A DNA stretch of 64,000 nt from Lonicera japonica (taxonomy: Eukaryota > Streptophyta > Magnoliopsida > Dipsacales > Caprifoliaceae): contig CM038464.1 in assembly GCA_021464415.1 (NCBI GenBank), forward strand, positions 56,285,328-56,349,327, in the 5' to 3' direction. The translations under genes and the position numbers were made by a program. The notes beneath the pieces were generated by a model. It did no database searches, was not told where the DNA came from, and saw only the letters and a list, made by a program, of their open reading frames with translations. Within the stretch, counting starts at the first letter, position 1. Each line of letters begins with the position of its first letter. Below are positions 34,665 to 46,357 of the stretch, in pieces.

Positions 34665-36632
34665 TTTTCCCTTCAATTATATTATTGACAATTTATTTTG
34701 AGTTGTTGTAGCAATTAAATAAAAAATTACAACATGTTAAATGTGTGATCCCACCAGCTCATTTCATCGGTACCATATTAGTTTGCACAAAAGTTTAGCG
34801 AGTTTAGCATTTTCCTTTATTTTATAATGTGAAATTTGATATATTGATTATATCCCAATAATAATAAAACTACTTAATTTAAAAAATCTTTAAAAAAAAG
34901 TGACTACTTTAAGAGCATCCACAATAAAAAAGTCATTGAATAATATAAGGATTTGGATACGAAGAACGCGATTACGTTAAATGCTCATGCCTAAAATGCT
35001 ATCCTATAACATCATATTAATGCATCAAATTATTTCATTATTTTATCCGTGTAACTCTACATGGATATAAAATCTTGACATATTATTGTGTCAATCATTC
35101 ATTAGTTAGAATGACATATGAAATGATTTTTTCAACTAATACACGGTGAACATACTAATATGTCAGATTTTTATATTCATATAAAATTACCCCATCCTGG
35201 TTACAATATTTTTTGTTAATTACAATTTTCAATCCATACAACAAATACAGCTTTGGTTAAAATGTCGTCCATATAACAATTTTGTCTCTTGCATATTTAG
35301 AAGATCAAAATCTTGTTTTCTCTTTTCCTTATTTAAATAAGGATTAATCAGTCGACATCTTAATTATAGCGATATTTCATAACTCATAACTAATTGGATT
35401 TACCCTTTGAATCGAAATCGGTTCACTTTTCATAACAACTTTCTATTATTTTATCTATTTCGTGCTGATATTTTATGATTTTTATCAGAAGAAATTGTAC
35501 CAAGAAAATTTAATATTCCAACAAAATGTTAGTTCCTTGTTTGTTTTTTCCTGTAGCTCTACCTGTAATTACAAAGCCAAGCGGCTTGTCCATTTAAAAG
35601 TGAAAGATGATATTGCTAGGGGCAAAATTATGATTCATTCTTATAGAGGACATAAATTTACTGAAAAAAAAATTATCGAACATAATAACATACAGGATAA
35701 TTTTTGTTCACTTATTTCTATTGTTGTACCCATAAAGTGGGGGTAAATTTCCAAAATTTGTACGTATTAAGTTTATTTGAACGGAATGTCATTATTTTAT
35801 CCCTCATTTTAATGCTTTACTTGATTTACTCTAAATAATACAAGACTTGACAAAGTATTAAATTACTTTTATTTGGTCAAATAGGGGTTCAAATTAAATT
35901 TTGAAGAGGCCAATGTACAAAATTAAGTTAAATGAAGATTTTTGTGTTGTATATAAAAGTGAGTTCCAAAATCTTAAGGGTCGTGGCCCCTCCTCCAAAC
36001 AGATTGTGTATGGCCGATTGGAACTGAAAACATTCAAATGGCTACATTTGGCATTCTGGATAAAGAGATAGGATGGAATATGATAAATGTCGCATATGAT
36101 AAGAGTTGGAATTAATTGGATGTGAATTATGTGGGATAAGATAAAAGATGAATTAGTCGGATAAGAATTAATTAAATAAACTTTGCATTTAATGCAATTC
36201 TGAATTACTAGAGCGAATATGATGTAATACAATGCAACTTGCCTTTATCTTAAAAATACAAGTAATTTTAGTTATAGACTAAGCTTCGTAAAAAACTCTT
36301 CCTTTAAAAAGACAAAAGTTCTAAATTACATATAATATTTAAAAACTAGGCATTAAGTAAGTTTCATATAAGCACAATTTTTAAATGTAAATTTTATTTT
36401 ATTTATAAGCATTAAGTGAAGTTTAGTGTAAATACATTCATTTAATAAAAAAATAAAAAATATCATACAAAAAAAATGAATTTTATGAGTTGAGTTATCA
36501 TGAATTTGGGTGCTTAAATATCTTCATTAATCAATTTGATTATTTAAAGGGTCTAAAGAAGAAGAAGATTGAAATATAAATAAATAAACTAAAAATATAT
36601 TTTTATATTTGTTTTGTTATTCGTCAACTACA
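34665..36632. other. Gene-free spacer
   Basis: AT-rich, no recognised feature. Open frames near 35462-35746 and 35894-36232 have no similarity I can name and no splice or codon pattern that favours them. Confidence 0.45.
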
Positions 36633-37152
36633 GGATAAAATAATACCACTTATAAGTGTGGTATAGGTTTATCCGCTTCTTGTGTGATAAATGGGAAATT
36701 AATCATATATGTAATATTGTCCAATGTTGCACTAAATACAGGATATGATTAATATATCACATCCGTTCTTGAACCAAACATATGATATGATTTGGTTATC
36801 ATATCATTTTCGACAATAAACACGTGATAAAATTAATTAATCATATCCTGTCTCTAATCTCGCCCAACAAACAGACTATATTAATCAAATCAAGCAAAAT
36901 TTAACTATGGTATGCTTGATGCGAATGATAATAAGCATGGTAAGATAAAATTACCCTGTCAAGTTTTTAGTATGAGGGTGTATAGGACCTATCATGCGTA
37001 TGATGCTAAGAAGGATATAATAAATTTATCTTATCATATGTTTGGTACATGGTTAGATAGGATAACATACGGGATAAAATTATCCTACTTTGCTTATCCC
37101 ACGAAATACTAGATAAATCTATACCACCTTAGAGGTGGTATTAAAATATCCC
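36633..37152. mobile_element. Candidate inverted-repeat MITE
   Basis: The left end GGATAAAATAATACCACTTA, running on to GGTGGTATAG-type sequence, is mirrored by the right end (ACCACCTTAGAGGTGGTATT, then AAAATATCCC). TIRs are about 45 bp with several mismatches. Internal ATATGATA/TATCATAT phrases recur in both orientations. A target duplication is not clear. Confidence 0.5.
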
Positions 37153-37309
37153 GTGCTTTGTGCATATATGAGTCGTTTTTGATTCATTTTTTTAGGATAT
37201 TTGGACTTTGCATCCCATATTTTAATTCCTTTGACTTTACATCCCACTGTTAACTATTTCTATTAAGTTTTGTTAATAAACAAATTTAATGACGAAAATG
37301 TCCTTTTCT

Positions 37310-37618
37310 TCATTTTTTTTCTTTCTTCTTCTTTGTCATCAATCTTCTTTTTCCATCATCAGACAACTTGGACACCACATTTTTCCCACCAATCACCGGA
37401 GGAGACAGTTCTGTCGAAAAATCGGGAGTTCCACTGAACGGACAGCGAGCAAAAGGAGATGAGGGCATAGAACAAGAAGCACCATCGGCATCATATTGGC
37501 GGTAAGAGAAGCTACTAGAACTCTCGGACTCACTCACATCGGCACTTAGACGATAACTTCCACAATGTTCAGTTTGTTGGTCAAATCCTTCTTCTTCGGA
37601 TGAAATTTCACTAGCCAT
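37310..37618 (-). pseudogene. Captured N-terminus of a RopGEF (PRONE-type) protein
   Basis: A 102-aa frame starting at the ATG at 37618. It has the family's N-terminal variable region: CGSYRLSADVSESESSSSFS, then YDADGASCSMPSSPF, then PPVIGGKNVV. In real RopGEFs that last phrase is followed by the PRONE catalytic domain that activates ROP GTPases at the plasma membrane. Here the frame runs instead into a Lys-rich tail and stops inside the left inverted repeat, so the PRONE domain is missing and the fragment cannot act as an exchange factor. The (GAA)n upstream may be part of the donor gene's leader. Whether it is transcribed is unknown. Confidence 0.75.
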
Positions 37619-37844
37619 TAAATTGATTATGATTTATGACGATGAATTTAAGTGGTGGTAGCAAATACTCGAAGATCTTTTTGATGTGCATTTTGTCACT
37701 GTATATATATTAATGATACATCAGCTTCATCATGGTCTGATAACTTGCAAATATAGTGCTACTGCTATTGGTGGAATTTTGAAAATGTGAAATCAGATAA
37801 TTAAGGCCAAGTGCTGCTGCTATTGTTCAAAGGAGGAGGAGGAT

Positions 37845-37877
37845 GAGAAGAAGAAGAAGAAGAAGAAGAAGAAGAAA
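37845..37877. repeat. (GAA)n microsatellite
   Basis: About eleven AAG/GAA units inside the Pack-MULE-like element. Confidence 0.9.
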
Positions 37878-38015
37878 AGGGCATTTTCATCATTATATTT
37901 GTTTGAGGAACATAATGAAAATAGTTAACAGTGGGGTGTAAAATTAAAGGATTTAAAATATGGGGTGCAATCTCAAATTAGGGTTCAAAATATGGGGTAC
38001 AAAGTACAAATATCC

Positions 38016-41000
38016 TTTTTATTATTATTATTATTTGAGTCCCTTCGAGTTTGATGTTTGTTTGCGTCTTTTATGTAATTAAATTGATGAACCTAGTTTT
38101 TTGGTCATTGAAATTTCATGAAATTCACATTCTACATGATATATTATAACAATGTTTATTTTAAAATAAATAAAAATATACTAAATGTTAGTTAATTCAT
38201 AAATAAAAATAAATTATCAAAATTGATTTTTATGCTGTCAAAAGAAATTATTTTTTTATGAAAAGTAGCTTGGTCCAGAATTTTAAAATGCAATTTTTTT
38301 TTAGGAAAAAGGTATAGTTAGCAATGCTGTCGTTTAAGCTTCAAAATTGTCACAAAAGTAATCAGCTCAAATATTATTTAATGCAAGATAATATTATTCG
38401 AAAAAAATGCAAGGCTATTTACATTCTCCACAATTTGTCTTTAACGGTATCGAAAATGTCATAAAATATACACACAATGTGGTACTAAAGATGTTTGAAT
38501 GGTACGATACTTAATTGGAGTACTAAAGATCCACGCATCAAAAAATGAACAAAAAGAATTAATATTAGTCCATTTTCAAAATTTGCACTAACTTATTGTA
38601 TCTTATCCGGACTTGTAATTTAGAACAATACCAAACGTTAAGTTTATTTAATCTTTATCTGAATTGGTCTTATCTTATCCTCTCATGTATAATCCTCATC
38701 TAATTGTTTCATTTTGCATCATATCCCGCTTAATTGCTATCCAACTAACTTTGGCATATTCAGTCCTTTTTATATTATATCTTACATTTTTATCCGGCAA
38801 ATCAAACGCACAGTATGATTCTATATGAATTTAAAATTCTTAATTTTACGATACACCTCTACTATTTAGAACATGGTAACGAAGGACACAGATAATATAA
38901 TATTATAATGTATAATTGGTCCAAGGTAATTCCAGAGAGGTGATTATGCATTAACACATAAATTTATACCAATGGAAGTAGTTTAGTTGTAAGGGAGATT
39001 TTTCTTTTCGTTTAATAACTGGGCTCGTACTCATTTTAGTTGTTAGCTGTTATTAAATTTAGGTACTGAAAAAGTGGATTTAGATAAAAAAAATTTTTTT
39101 GGAGGAATGAGCTATTGTTGATACTTAATTAGGATGGACTAAGCTAGAATTGTAAACTTACAGGGATAATAATTTGGATGGCTCAAAACTAGATCCGCGT
39201 TTGGCACTAATTACACAGTTATAAACGTAGTTATTTCTTATTTGATTCATGGCGTTTTCTTTTTTAGTAGGTTCCACACAAATATTAACCTATTGCATAC
39301 AATATGAGTCTTATGCTCTCCAATATTGTTATAGTTTGAATATAAGAGTTAACTATATAGTGTGTTCAGGAGCGTCCCCAAAATCTTTATTTATTGTGTG
39401 CTATAAAAGAGCTTAGAGGCTTAAATAAATTTCATACAAGTTGAGGACTTGAGGTTTTAGCCTTTATCATGGTTAAAAACAATGAGTATTTGAACATTTG
39501 TAAGCCAAAGCATACATCCAAATGTCACGGTCTTCATTACTTTTTTTTTTGTCTAGGTACGATGGCATGTCCAAATTTTAGAACGAAATCGATAGAAAAT
39601 TAGAATTAAGTCGTGTTAATTTTATTTATTCGTGTCAATAATGTTAAATTAAATGAGAGAAAAATATTTCATTCTACATACTCGTGTTAATATGTACGTG
39701 TTTATTATGATAAAAATTGTAATTTTTCTATTAGGTTGTGTCGTGTTCGTGTAAATTAAACTTAAAATAATACAATCTCATGTTGTATTATGTCATGTTT
39801 GTATTTTAATTCTTTTTATAATATCGGTTCATGTCAAACAAAAATACGACCCAAAAATATGAAATGCCACCCTCAACGGCAATCCTTACCGGTAACATGA
39901 GGGAAGACAAAAGTAACATATATTGTTTACTACGAGACCACGCAATGGTTAAAGATAGTATTAACTATATTTTATTATTAAGTATAATTTATTTTATAAA
40001 ACTCAAGGTTTGACCACCTACCTACTTTTTCAGTCACGCATAACACGTACCAAAATTTCTATTCATTTACATATTTGCTCTCTCATTAACCTTTTAAAAA
40101 AATTTAAAATTTTTAACTTTAAATTTGGGTTTTTCTTTATACCATTAAAGTTAGGGTTTTTCCTTGTTTTTACTTAATAATACGCATGCATAGCTAGTTT
40201 CAGTTTTATTATGCTTTAAACCGTAAACCAAATTAACCACCATCACACAATAAAATCGTCATTTCGTGGTGGTGGTTCTGTTTTTGCCGCAGGGCACCTA
40301 ACAATTACCAAACAAGTCCTTAACATCATGTCTATACTTAGTAACTGGTTTTCTAGGGTAGTTTCAGTATTTTTATTTGGGATGGAAGGGTGTTTAACGA
40401 TCAAACAAAACTGATCGACGAAAATGCATAAAATGAGACCCAAAATACCATTAAAAATGATGGTACACAAAGTTCGATTAAGGTATATTAATGGTACCTA
40501 AAACTGAAATGCCCTAATTTAAAGTGCTCTCAATATACAAAAAATGTAACACTTAATTTAAAAAAAAAGTACATAATTATCATTTATATATATAAATACT
40601 CATTCTCTTAAGGACCGGCTATTTAAAAGATAAACGGACGAATTTTTCATAAAACTTGGTGAATATGATTTTTATAATAAATATGTTGTCTCCACCAAAT
40701 TTCATTAAAAAACCTCAAATGGAAAATAGGTTAATTAAAAATATAAAATTTTAACGTTCAAAAATGCGCATATATATCAATTTTTCAGTTAACCCACTTT
40801 CCGATTTTTTTTTATGAAATTTGATGGAGATGATTTACTAATTATAGAGATTATCTCCACCAAGTTTCATAAAAAAAATGAATCTGTTTATACTCTCGAA
40901 ATGGACGGACTAAGTTAAAAAGAAAATACATTAAGATGTAATTCCACACCGATCCTTATATATATAATATAGTTAAATATTTTTTTTTCTTTAATTTTTT

Positions 41001-41604
41001 TTTTTTTAAAGAGGAACTACTACGTACGTGCGAATATCATTATTAATAATATCCAAAAGTCATACTCAAAAACAAAGAATTCCAAGTTTTTAATTAAGAC
41101 ACGCCGGCCTATGGCGACTCGCGAAGGATTAATTGCAGAAGTGGACGACAAACTCTAGCTCATTGTGACTGAAAGCGATGCGCTTTCAATTCGGTTGTTA
41201 CTATGATTAATTAATCATGGAAATTAAAACAGTATTATGCGAGAGGGGTAGCATTTTAGTCTTTCGACGATATTCATAATTAGTAGCTCGGAGTTTCTGT
41301 CAATTTTATTTTTGATGATCGAGCAGTTAAAATGTCTTTCTCTTAATATTAAAGAAAATGTTCTTTTTTCTTATAGGAAGGACGAAAAGGTGAGATCTAA
41401 AAATAGACAACACTTAGGAGTGGGACAAGTAATTTAAAGACCTTTTTAATTAGGACGGAGATATTGGCACTTTGGTACCTTTTGGAAAGGGTAATATTAA
41501 ATACACTTTTAATTTGTAGTTAAAGTACTGTTTTAACTACATCACGTTTTATATCCTTAATGATTAAGATCACCACATGCAAGGGACACCCAAAAGAAAG
41601 GAAA
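38016..41604. other. Gene-free AT-rich spacer
   Basis: No coding feature is recognised. The stretch 38810-38960 is homologous to 54485-54660 (see the dispersed repeat entry). Confidence 0.5.
38810..38965 (+). repeat. Dispersed repeat, copy 1
   Basis: Shares ordered phrases with 54485-54660: TGAATTTAAAATTCTTA(A/G)TTTTA, then TATTTAGAACA(T/A)GGTAACGA, then GACA(C)A(G)ATAATATAATA, then GTAATT(C)CA(G/A)AGAG and TGCATTAA. Not assigned to a family. Confidence 0.6.
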
Positions 41605-41884
41605 GAAAGGAAAGTCTTTCCTTTCTTTTGTTTGGCAATCACAAATTCCGGAAACACTTTCCCGAGAGAGGGGAAAGTAAGGGGTAAAACCATTCATCTC
41701 AGAACACATAGGATTGATTTTCCTATGTGATTTCCAAGCATTTATTACAAAAAAATTGGACAATAATAACCTTGCCTAAATACTTTCCGTGCTTTACCAA
41801 ACACAAGAAAGGAAATTTAGTTTCCCACCTACATAGGAGAAAGATAAGGGAATTGATTTCCCTTCCGTGAACCAAACGAGTCCT
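41605..41884. mobile_element. Left-truncated copy of the MITE at 3449
   Basis: Closely follows 3485-3769: TTTGTTTGGCAATCACAAATTC, GAGAGGGGAAAGTA, CATTTATTACAAAAA(AA)TTGGACAATAATA, ending GAACCAAACGAGTCC and TTA. The left inverted repeat is replaced by a GAAAGGAAAG run. The ORF on the minus strand mirrors the one in the other copy because of shared repeat sequence. Confidence 0.75.
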
Positions 41885-42277
41885 TAAGGCACACGTTAAC
41901 ATGCAATAAATATGTTATTGGGATGGACTCATCAATTTGGTGATTACTCACTTACTAGATAAAAGAGATTTCTACGATGATGAATTTAACATAGTAATAT
42001 TAACGAATCAGAGAGTGAGGTCTTAAGTAAAAGTCAACAAATTTTGAATTCATATGTTAGCCACGTATCAATTTTCATAAAAGATGTGCACCCATACTTT
42101 TGTATAGAAGGAGCGCGTACTGCCGTAATTGTATATACCTTTTAGGGGTGGGAAAATATACCATTTGTACCGTAGCAATCTGTACCAAACCGAACAAATA
42201 CTAAATTGTACCGAAAATTTGGTAATGGTTCAATACCAATCGGTATTGTACCATACCGAATTACTTTGATACGGTAC

Positions 42278-43530
42278 TGTGAGAATCCGCAAATGCGACC
42301 CCCGGGTTCTCGTTCCCGTTGGTAGGCGTCTGAAACATCAGAAAGGATTCCGTTGTTCCATTTGCTTCTATGTGTTGATAATTCATATCGGGAGTCCCTC
42401 TATACTATTTCTAGATGCAAGAGGGTTCGTTCAGAGTCACCAGTACGTTTTACGAGAAAACGGACAAAATGATTGTGTAAGAGGGAATGGTACAGATAAG
42501 CCTTTCTTTACACGTTTGTCTACGAAACCAGGATTCTATAGGGTTCGGGAACTATATTACGGTTTGGGAAGGTGTTAAGCACCCATTCCGCCCTTTCAGT
42601 CTCTAGTGGTCTTATATGTTTATTATATGTTGGAAAACTTGGATGCTTTTACTGATATTCTACTGCTTTCTGGAGATAACTAATGAAAACCTGTTTTTCG
42701 AGCGCGTTAGGAATCTACCACAACTATGTCGCCACTTCGCTTACTAGGACGGGGATCGACCTGCCCGGTCAGGTCGCGGGGTGCGGGGTAGCGCCCCGTT
42801 AGAAAAATCGAGTTTTAAACAAGTCTACAATAAAACTAATATACAAATATCTTATTTAATTACTAGAAGAGACTTTAGTTACCTTCCCGATAATATATAT
42901 AAGAATAAGAGAGAGAAAATATAATACGGCAGAGAAGACCTCCGACGAATATTAGCTTTTCCTCTTATAAATATTTCCAGCGGTCTGACTCTAGAAGGTG
43001 GCACTCCAGGTGCCAAGATTAGATCCGAGACTTTTGCGAAAATAAATGTTATCGCAGATGCTTCCGGAGAAGGCTTAAAGATTAGAAAATATGAGAGAGA
43101 ATAAGGAATTTTAGTATAGAAATTGTAGCGAGAAGTTTCCGTCTAGAACCCATGGGAGTGTTGGCCTATTTATAGTGCTCGGGAGAGTTTGTCGCGTGAC
43201 ATTCCCCAACTTTATCTGTTTGTCGCGCGACATATCTGTTTCACTGTACCTATTTGTCGCGCGACATATCTGTTTGTCGCGCGTCAAACGGCTGAAGTGA
43301 TGGGTTCTGACACTGTGATGTGTCAGAAAATGGTTGGTCGGATTCAGAGGGGTCTGTCGCGCGACATACTAGTAGTATGTCGTACGACAATCCCACTTAA
43401 AAACAGGTTTGTTGGCCAACAAACCCTTTCGGGGTAGTTTCGGGTGCTCGGATGGGTCCCGGACTCCAAAAACAGTAGTTCTCGAAGGTCGTTAGGGTTC
43501 TTGCGGGGGTCACGGATCGAGGTGTCTACA
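42278..43530 (+). mobile_element. Solo LTR (1253 bp) with GGTAC target duplication
   Basis: It starts TGTGAGAATCCGC and ends GGTGTCTACA. GGTAC is present at 42273-42277 and 43531-43535. A TATA-like CTATTTATAG lies at about 43166. Just downstream is an array of TGTCGCGCGACA dyads. A diverged second copy of most of this LTR is at 46358-47689. No internal region or second LTR is adjacent, so it is a recombination product of a longer element. Confidence 0.88.
43190..43389. repeat. Array of TGTCGCGCGACA dyads inside the solo LTR
   Basis: Perfect 12-base palindromes TGTCGCGCGACA at 43221, 43255 and 43355, with near copies at 43190 (TGTCGCGTGACA), 43274 (TGTCGCGCGTCA) and 43378 (TGTCGTACGACA). The region is strongly CpG-containing inside an AT-rich genome. 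The homologous LTR copy keeps one perfect site at about 47413. Confidence 0.9.
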
Positions 43531-44823
43531 GGTACTGGTATTCATATTAATTACTTATGATATACTGTACTGTACCGATTTTTTGGTACGGTATGGTATA
43601 TCATACCATACCAATACCAAATGTGCCATTTTACCAAATACTAAATAAATACCAAATTACCAATATTCCACAATTAGATATAGATGAAGTTAGATGAACG
43701 GTTCAGATTGTCAACAATCTCATTCTCTCTTTAGACCTATTTCAACTCTAAATCAGATAATAATTCCCATTCCATATAAATATTCTATTTAAACAAATTT
43801 TTTCTGTTCATTTTAATATTGTTTAATTCATTTAAATTGTTTCACTGAGTATGGACTCAAACTTTGACATGTATAATATCTATCGATGACAAGAAGATGT
43901 TGGTTTTTGTTTTCTTTCATAATAGGCTATGGCAGTGTATAGTCTCAACATATAATGTCAAGTAAAGAAAATAAATTAGAGCATTGTAAGTTTTATTCTG
44001 AATTTGGGAATCTAGTTGGTTGAGTGGGACTAAGATATATAAATTATAGAGATATATATATATATATGTATATATTCTGCAATTTTGCTTAGTTGTAAGG
44101 GTTCTAAGTTCTTCATCCTCTTTTTAGTTCTGCAAAAATTGTCCCAATTTATTTAATCCATTTGAATTATGATAGCTCAATTTACTTAATCAGTTTGCAT
44201 TACAATAAATATGAGCCATCATAGTAATAACACATTTTTATCTGTTTAATGATTTAGTCTATTTTTTAGGCAATAAATTGCAAAGATGTAAATATTAACA
44301 AATCATGTCTAATTCTTTTTCAGAAAATTTTAGTTAAATTTAGGTTTTAGCTAAGTTAGCCTATGTTTTACGTTAATTAACAATAATCAATTATTTTGTA
44401 AATCAGTTAAATTCAGGAAATTCAGTTAAATTAAAAAAAAATCTTTTTTATTTATAAGATTGATTTTTTGGTAATGTACCGTACCAAACCGTACCATACC
44501 GATATTTCGGTATACCAAAATTTAGTATACCAAAAGTTTGGTATGGTAATGGTAATAAATTTTGGTGTACCAAATTTTCGGTATGATACTCGGTATAACT
44601 GGTATGGTACGGTATTGTACAAAATTCACCCCTAATACCTTTGCCGAGGGCACAACCATATAATGCATTTCAATACTTATTTTGTACATAAATTTTGGTG
44701 CTATAACATTGTGCGCAATTTTATATCAAATATATATTTGGTCCTATAGATTTATTCTTCCTAAAATATTTTATGTTGGAAGTTGTTTACAGTGCACTTG
44801 TTAAGATTAGATCAAGTTTTGGG

Positions 44824-44856
44824 GTGATTGAGAAATATATATATATATATATATAT
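44824..44856. repeat. (AT)n microsatellite
   Basis: Alternating AT run of roughly 20-25 bases. Confidence 0.85.
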
Positions 44857-44873
44857 TCTAGCCTTTATTTAAA

Positions 44874-45310
44874 CTAGATTACTTGCACATGCAATGCGTG
44901 TGGTACACGTACATATAAGGTTTCATGAGAATTTCTAATAAAAACATAAAATGATCAAGTGGTACCCTGTAAATGTAGAATTCTTGATGGTGAGGGTTTG
45001 ATTCTCATTAGTAGCAACTTTTTCAAAGGGTAAAATAGGCATTTCAAAAGTTTGACACAGTTTCACTAGCGGTTTAAATTCATCTTGGAATGCAATGACT
45101 TTGTTTTTCATTTGGCTTATTCATTAAGTTTTATTAAAATTTTCAAATGGATACTGATTATGTTCTAAAAAAAATGAGAATATTAATTTAAAATTGAAAT
45201 AGTTTTAAATTTGTTTTAGATTACTTTTGCACAATTCTTTTTTTTATTCCTAATAGAATAAAATAATAGAATATATTCACATTATTGAGTTCTACGATAT
45301 TTTTTCTCCG
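44874..45310 (-). mobile_element. Possible Helitron-like 3' terminus
   Basis: On the minus strand the sequence ends with a hairpin CACACGCATTGCATGTG, seven bases, then CTAG followed by T, the layout of a Helitron 3' end. Farther in (about 45020-45040) is an AAATGCCTATTTTACCC phrase that is frequent in plant Helitrons. I could not fix the 5' end, so the length is uncertain; it may stop short of, or include, the P450 fragment. Confidence 0.4.
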
Positions 45311-45319
45311 TTATTTCAT

Positions 45320-45940
45320 GACATGTTAGTTGGTTCAATGGATACAACTGCTACAGCAGTAGAATGGACTTTAGCTGAGCTAATGAAACACCCAACAATA
45401 ATGAAAAAAGTACAAGATGAGCTAGAAAAAGTAGTTGGCAAAAATAGAATTATAGAAGAATCTAACTTAGACAAGCTTTCATACTTAGAATTGCTAATCA
45501 AAGAATGTTTTAGACTCCACCCAATGGCCCCGCTCTTCATCCCACACGCAGCCATAGAAGACTGTACCATAGACAGTTACTATATCCCTCAAAATGCGCA
45601 TGTCCTGGTCAACATTTGGGCCACAGGGCGAGACCCAGGCATCTGGGCTGTTCCAGAGAAGTTCGACCCAGATAGGTTTGTTGGGAGCAGTATCGACCTG
45701 AGAGGACACGACTTTCAACTTTTGCCTTTTGGGTCTGGGAGGAGAGGGTGCCCCGGGATGCAACTAGGGCTAATCCAGATGAGGTATTTGGTGGCACAAT
45801 TGGTGCATTGTTTTGATTGGGAGTTACCTAATGGTTCATTGCCTATGGATCTAGATATGAGTGAGGAATTTGGGCTAACGGTTACTAAGGCCCAACATTT
45901 AGTGGCTATTCCTACTTTTCGTCTTCAATGTGAAGGGTAA
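45320..45940 (+). pseudogene. Last exon of a CYP71-clan P450 (CYP736A-like), orphaned
   Basis: About 206 codons, uninterrupted, ending TAA at 45938-45940. It contains the I-helix ([13 protein letters not shown]), the K-helix ExxR (ECFRLHP), the PERF-type phrase (FDPDRF), the heme-binding loop [14 protein letters not shown] with the Cys ligand, and a C-terminal phrase [19 protein letters not shown]. In intact genes this is exon 2; exon 1 would supply the membrane anchor and roughly the first 300 residues. I find no exon 1 in the 42-45 kb region or elsewhere upstream in the window. At the expected acceptor the sequence is TTTCAT|GACATG rather than CAG|GACATG, preceded by a normal pyrimidine tract. 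Missing exon and lost acceptor mark it as a pseudogene. The open frame implies the loss is recent or the fragment is still constrained. CYP736A placement is from memory. Confidence 0.85.
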
Positions 45941-46357
45941 AAGGGGTAATAACTATATGTCTTATAAATGCATGGGGTTATAATTATGTGTCTTATAAAT
46001 GCATGGTTAAAGTGATAATTCTTTTAAGGGTGCGTTTGATTATATAGTTTTGGAATTCTATTGGAATTATAATTTTATAGAATTTCAATTTTAAGATTTG
46101 AAATATTATAGAATTACAATACTATTCTTTGGATGGTATATAGTTTTGATTTTGAATTCTATTATTATTATAAATTTGTTTGTTCGACCAATTTATGAAT
46201 TTATATTTCAAATTATATTGAGAGAATGTGTTTATATATATAATATATATGTATATATATACATATATATTTAAGTGTGTATGTACATATACAATGAATA
46301 ATGGTGTGGGCAGGGGCGGAGCCACGTGGCCTCGCCTGGACTATGGTGTGGGCAGGG

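Larger units (their letters stand above)
37195..38015. mobile_element. Pack-MULE-like element carrying a host gene fragment
   Basis: About 821 bp. The outer 110-140 bp on each side are inverted repeats: the left end GGATATTTGGACTTTGCATC, on to CTGTTAACTATTT and AAAATGTCCTTTTCTTC, is mirrored from 38015 back to 37875, with one extra piece of about 25-30 bp in the right arm. The flanks are T-rich (ATTTTTTTA and TTTTTATTA), so a 9-base target copy cannot be read cleanly. Between the arms is a GAA repeat (37845-37877) and the RopGEF-like fragment on the minus strand. No transposase. Confidence 0.7.
42143..44634. mobile_element. hAT-like non-autonomous element with exact ATACCTTT target duplication, interrupted by a solo LTR
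   Basis: It starts TAGGGGTGGGAAAATATACC and ends AAATTCACCCCTA. The eight bases ATACCTTT are found on both sides (42135-42142 and 44635-44642). Both subterminal zones are crowded with GGTA/TACC and GTACCGTACC-type motifs in both orientations, as in transposase-binding zones of hAT elements. Without the nested LTR it is about 1.23 kb. No transposase. Confidence 0.9.

Noticed and set aside
35462..36232. Open frames of 94 and 112 codons
   Set aside because: No recognisable domain, and AT-driven composition; treated as chance.
45316..45797. Minus-strand open frames opposite the P450 exon
   Set aside because: Shadows of the real plus-strand coding frame.
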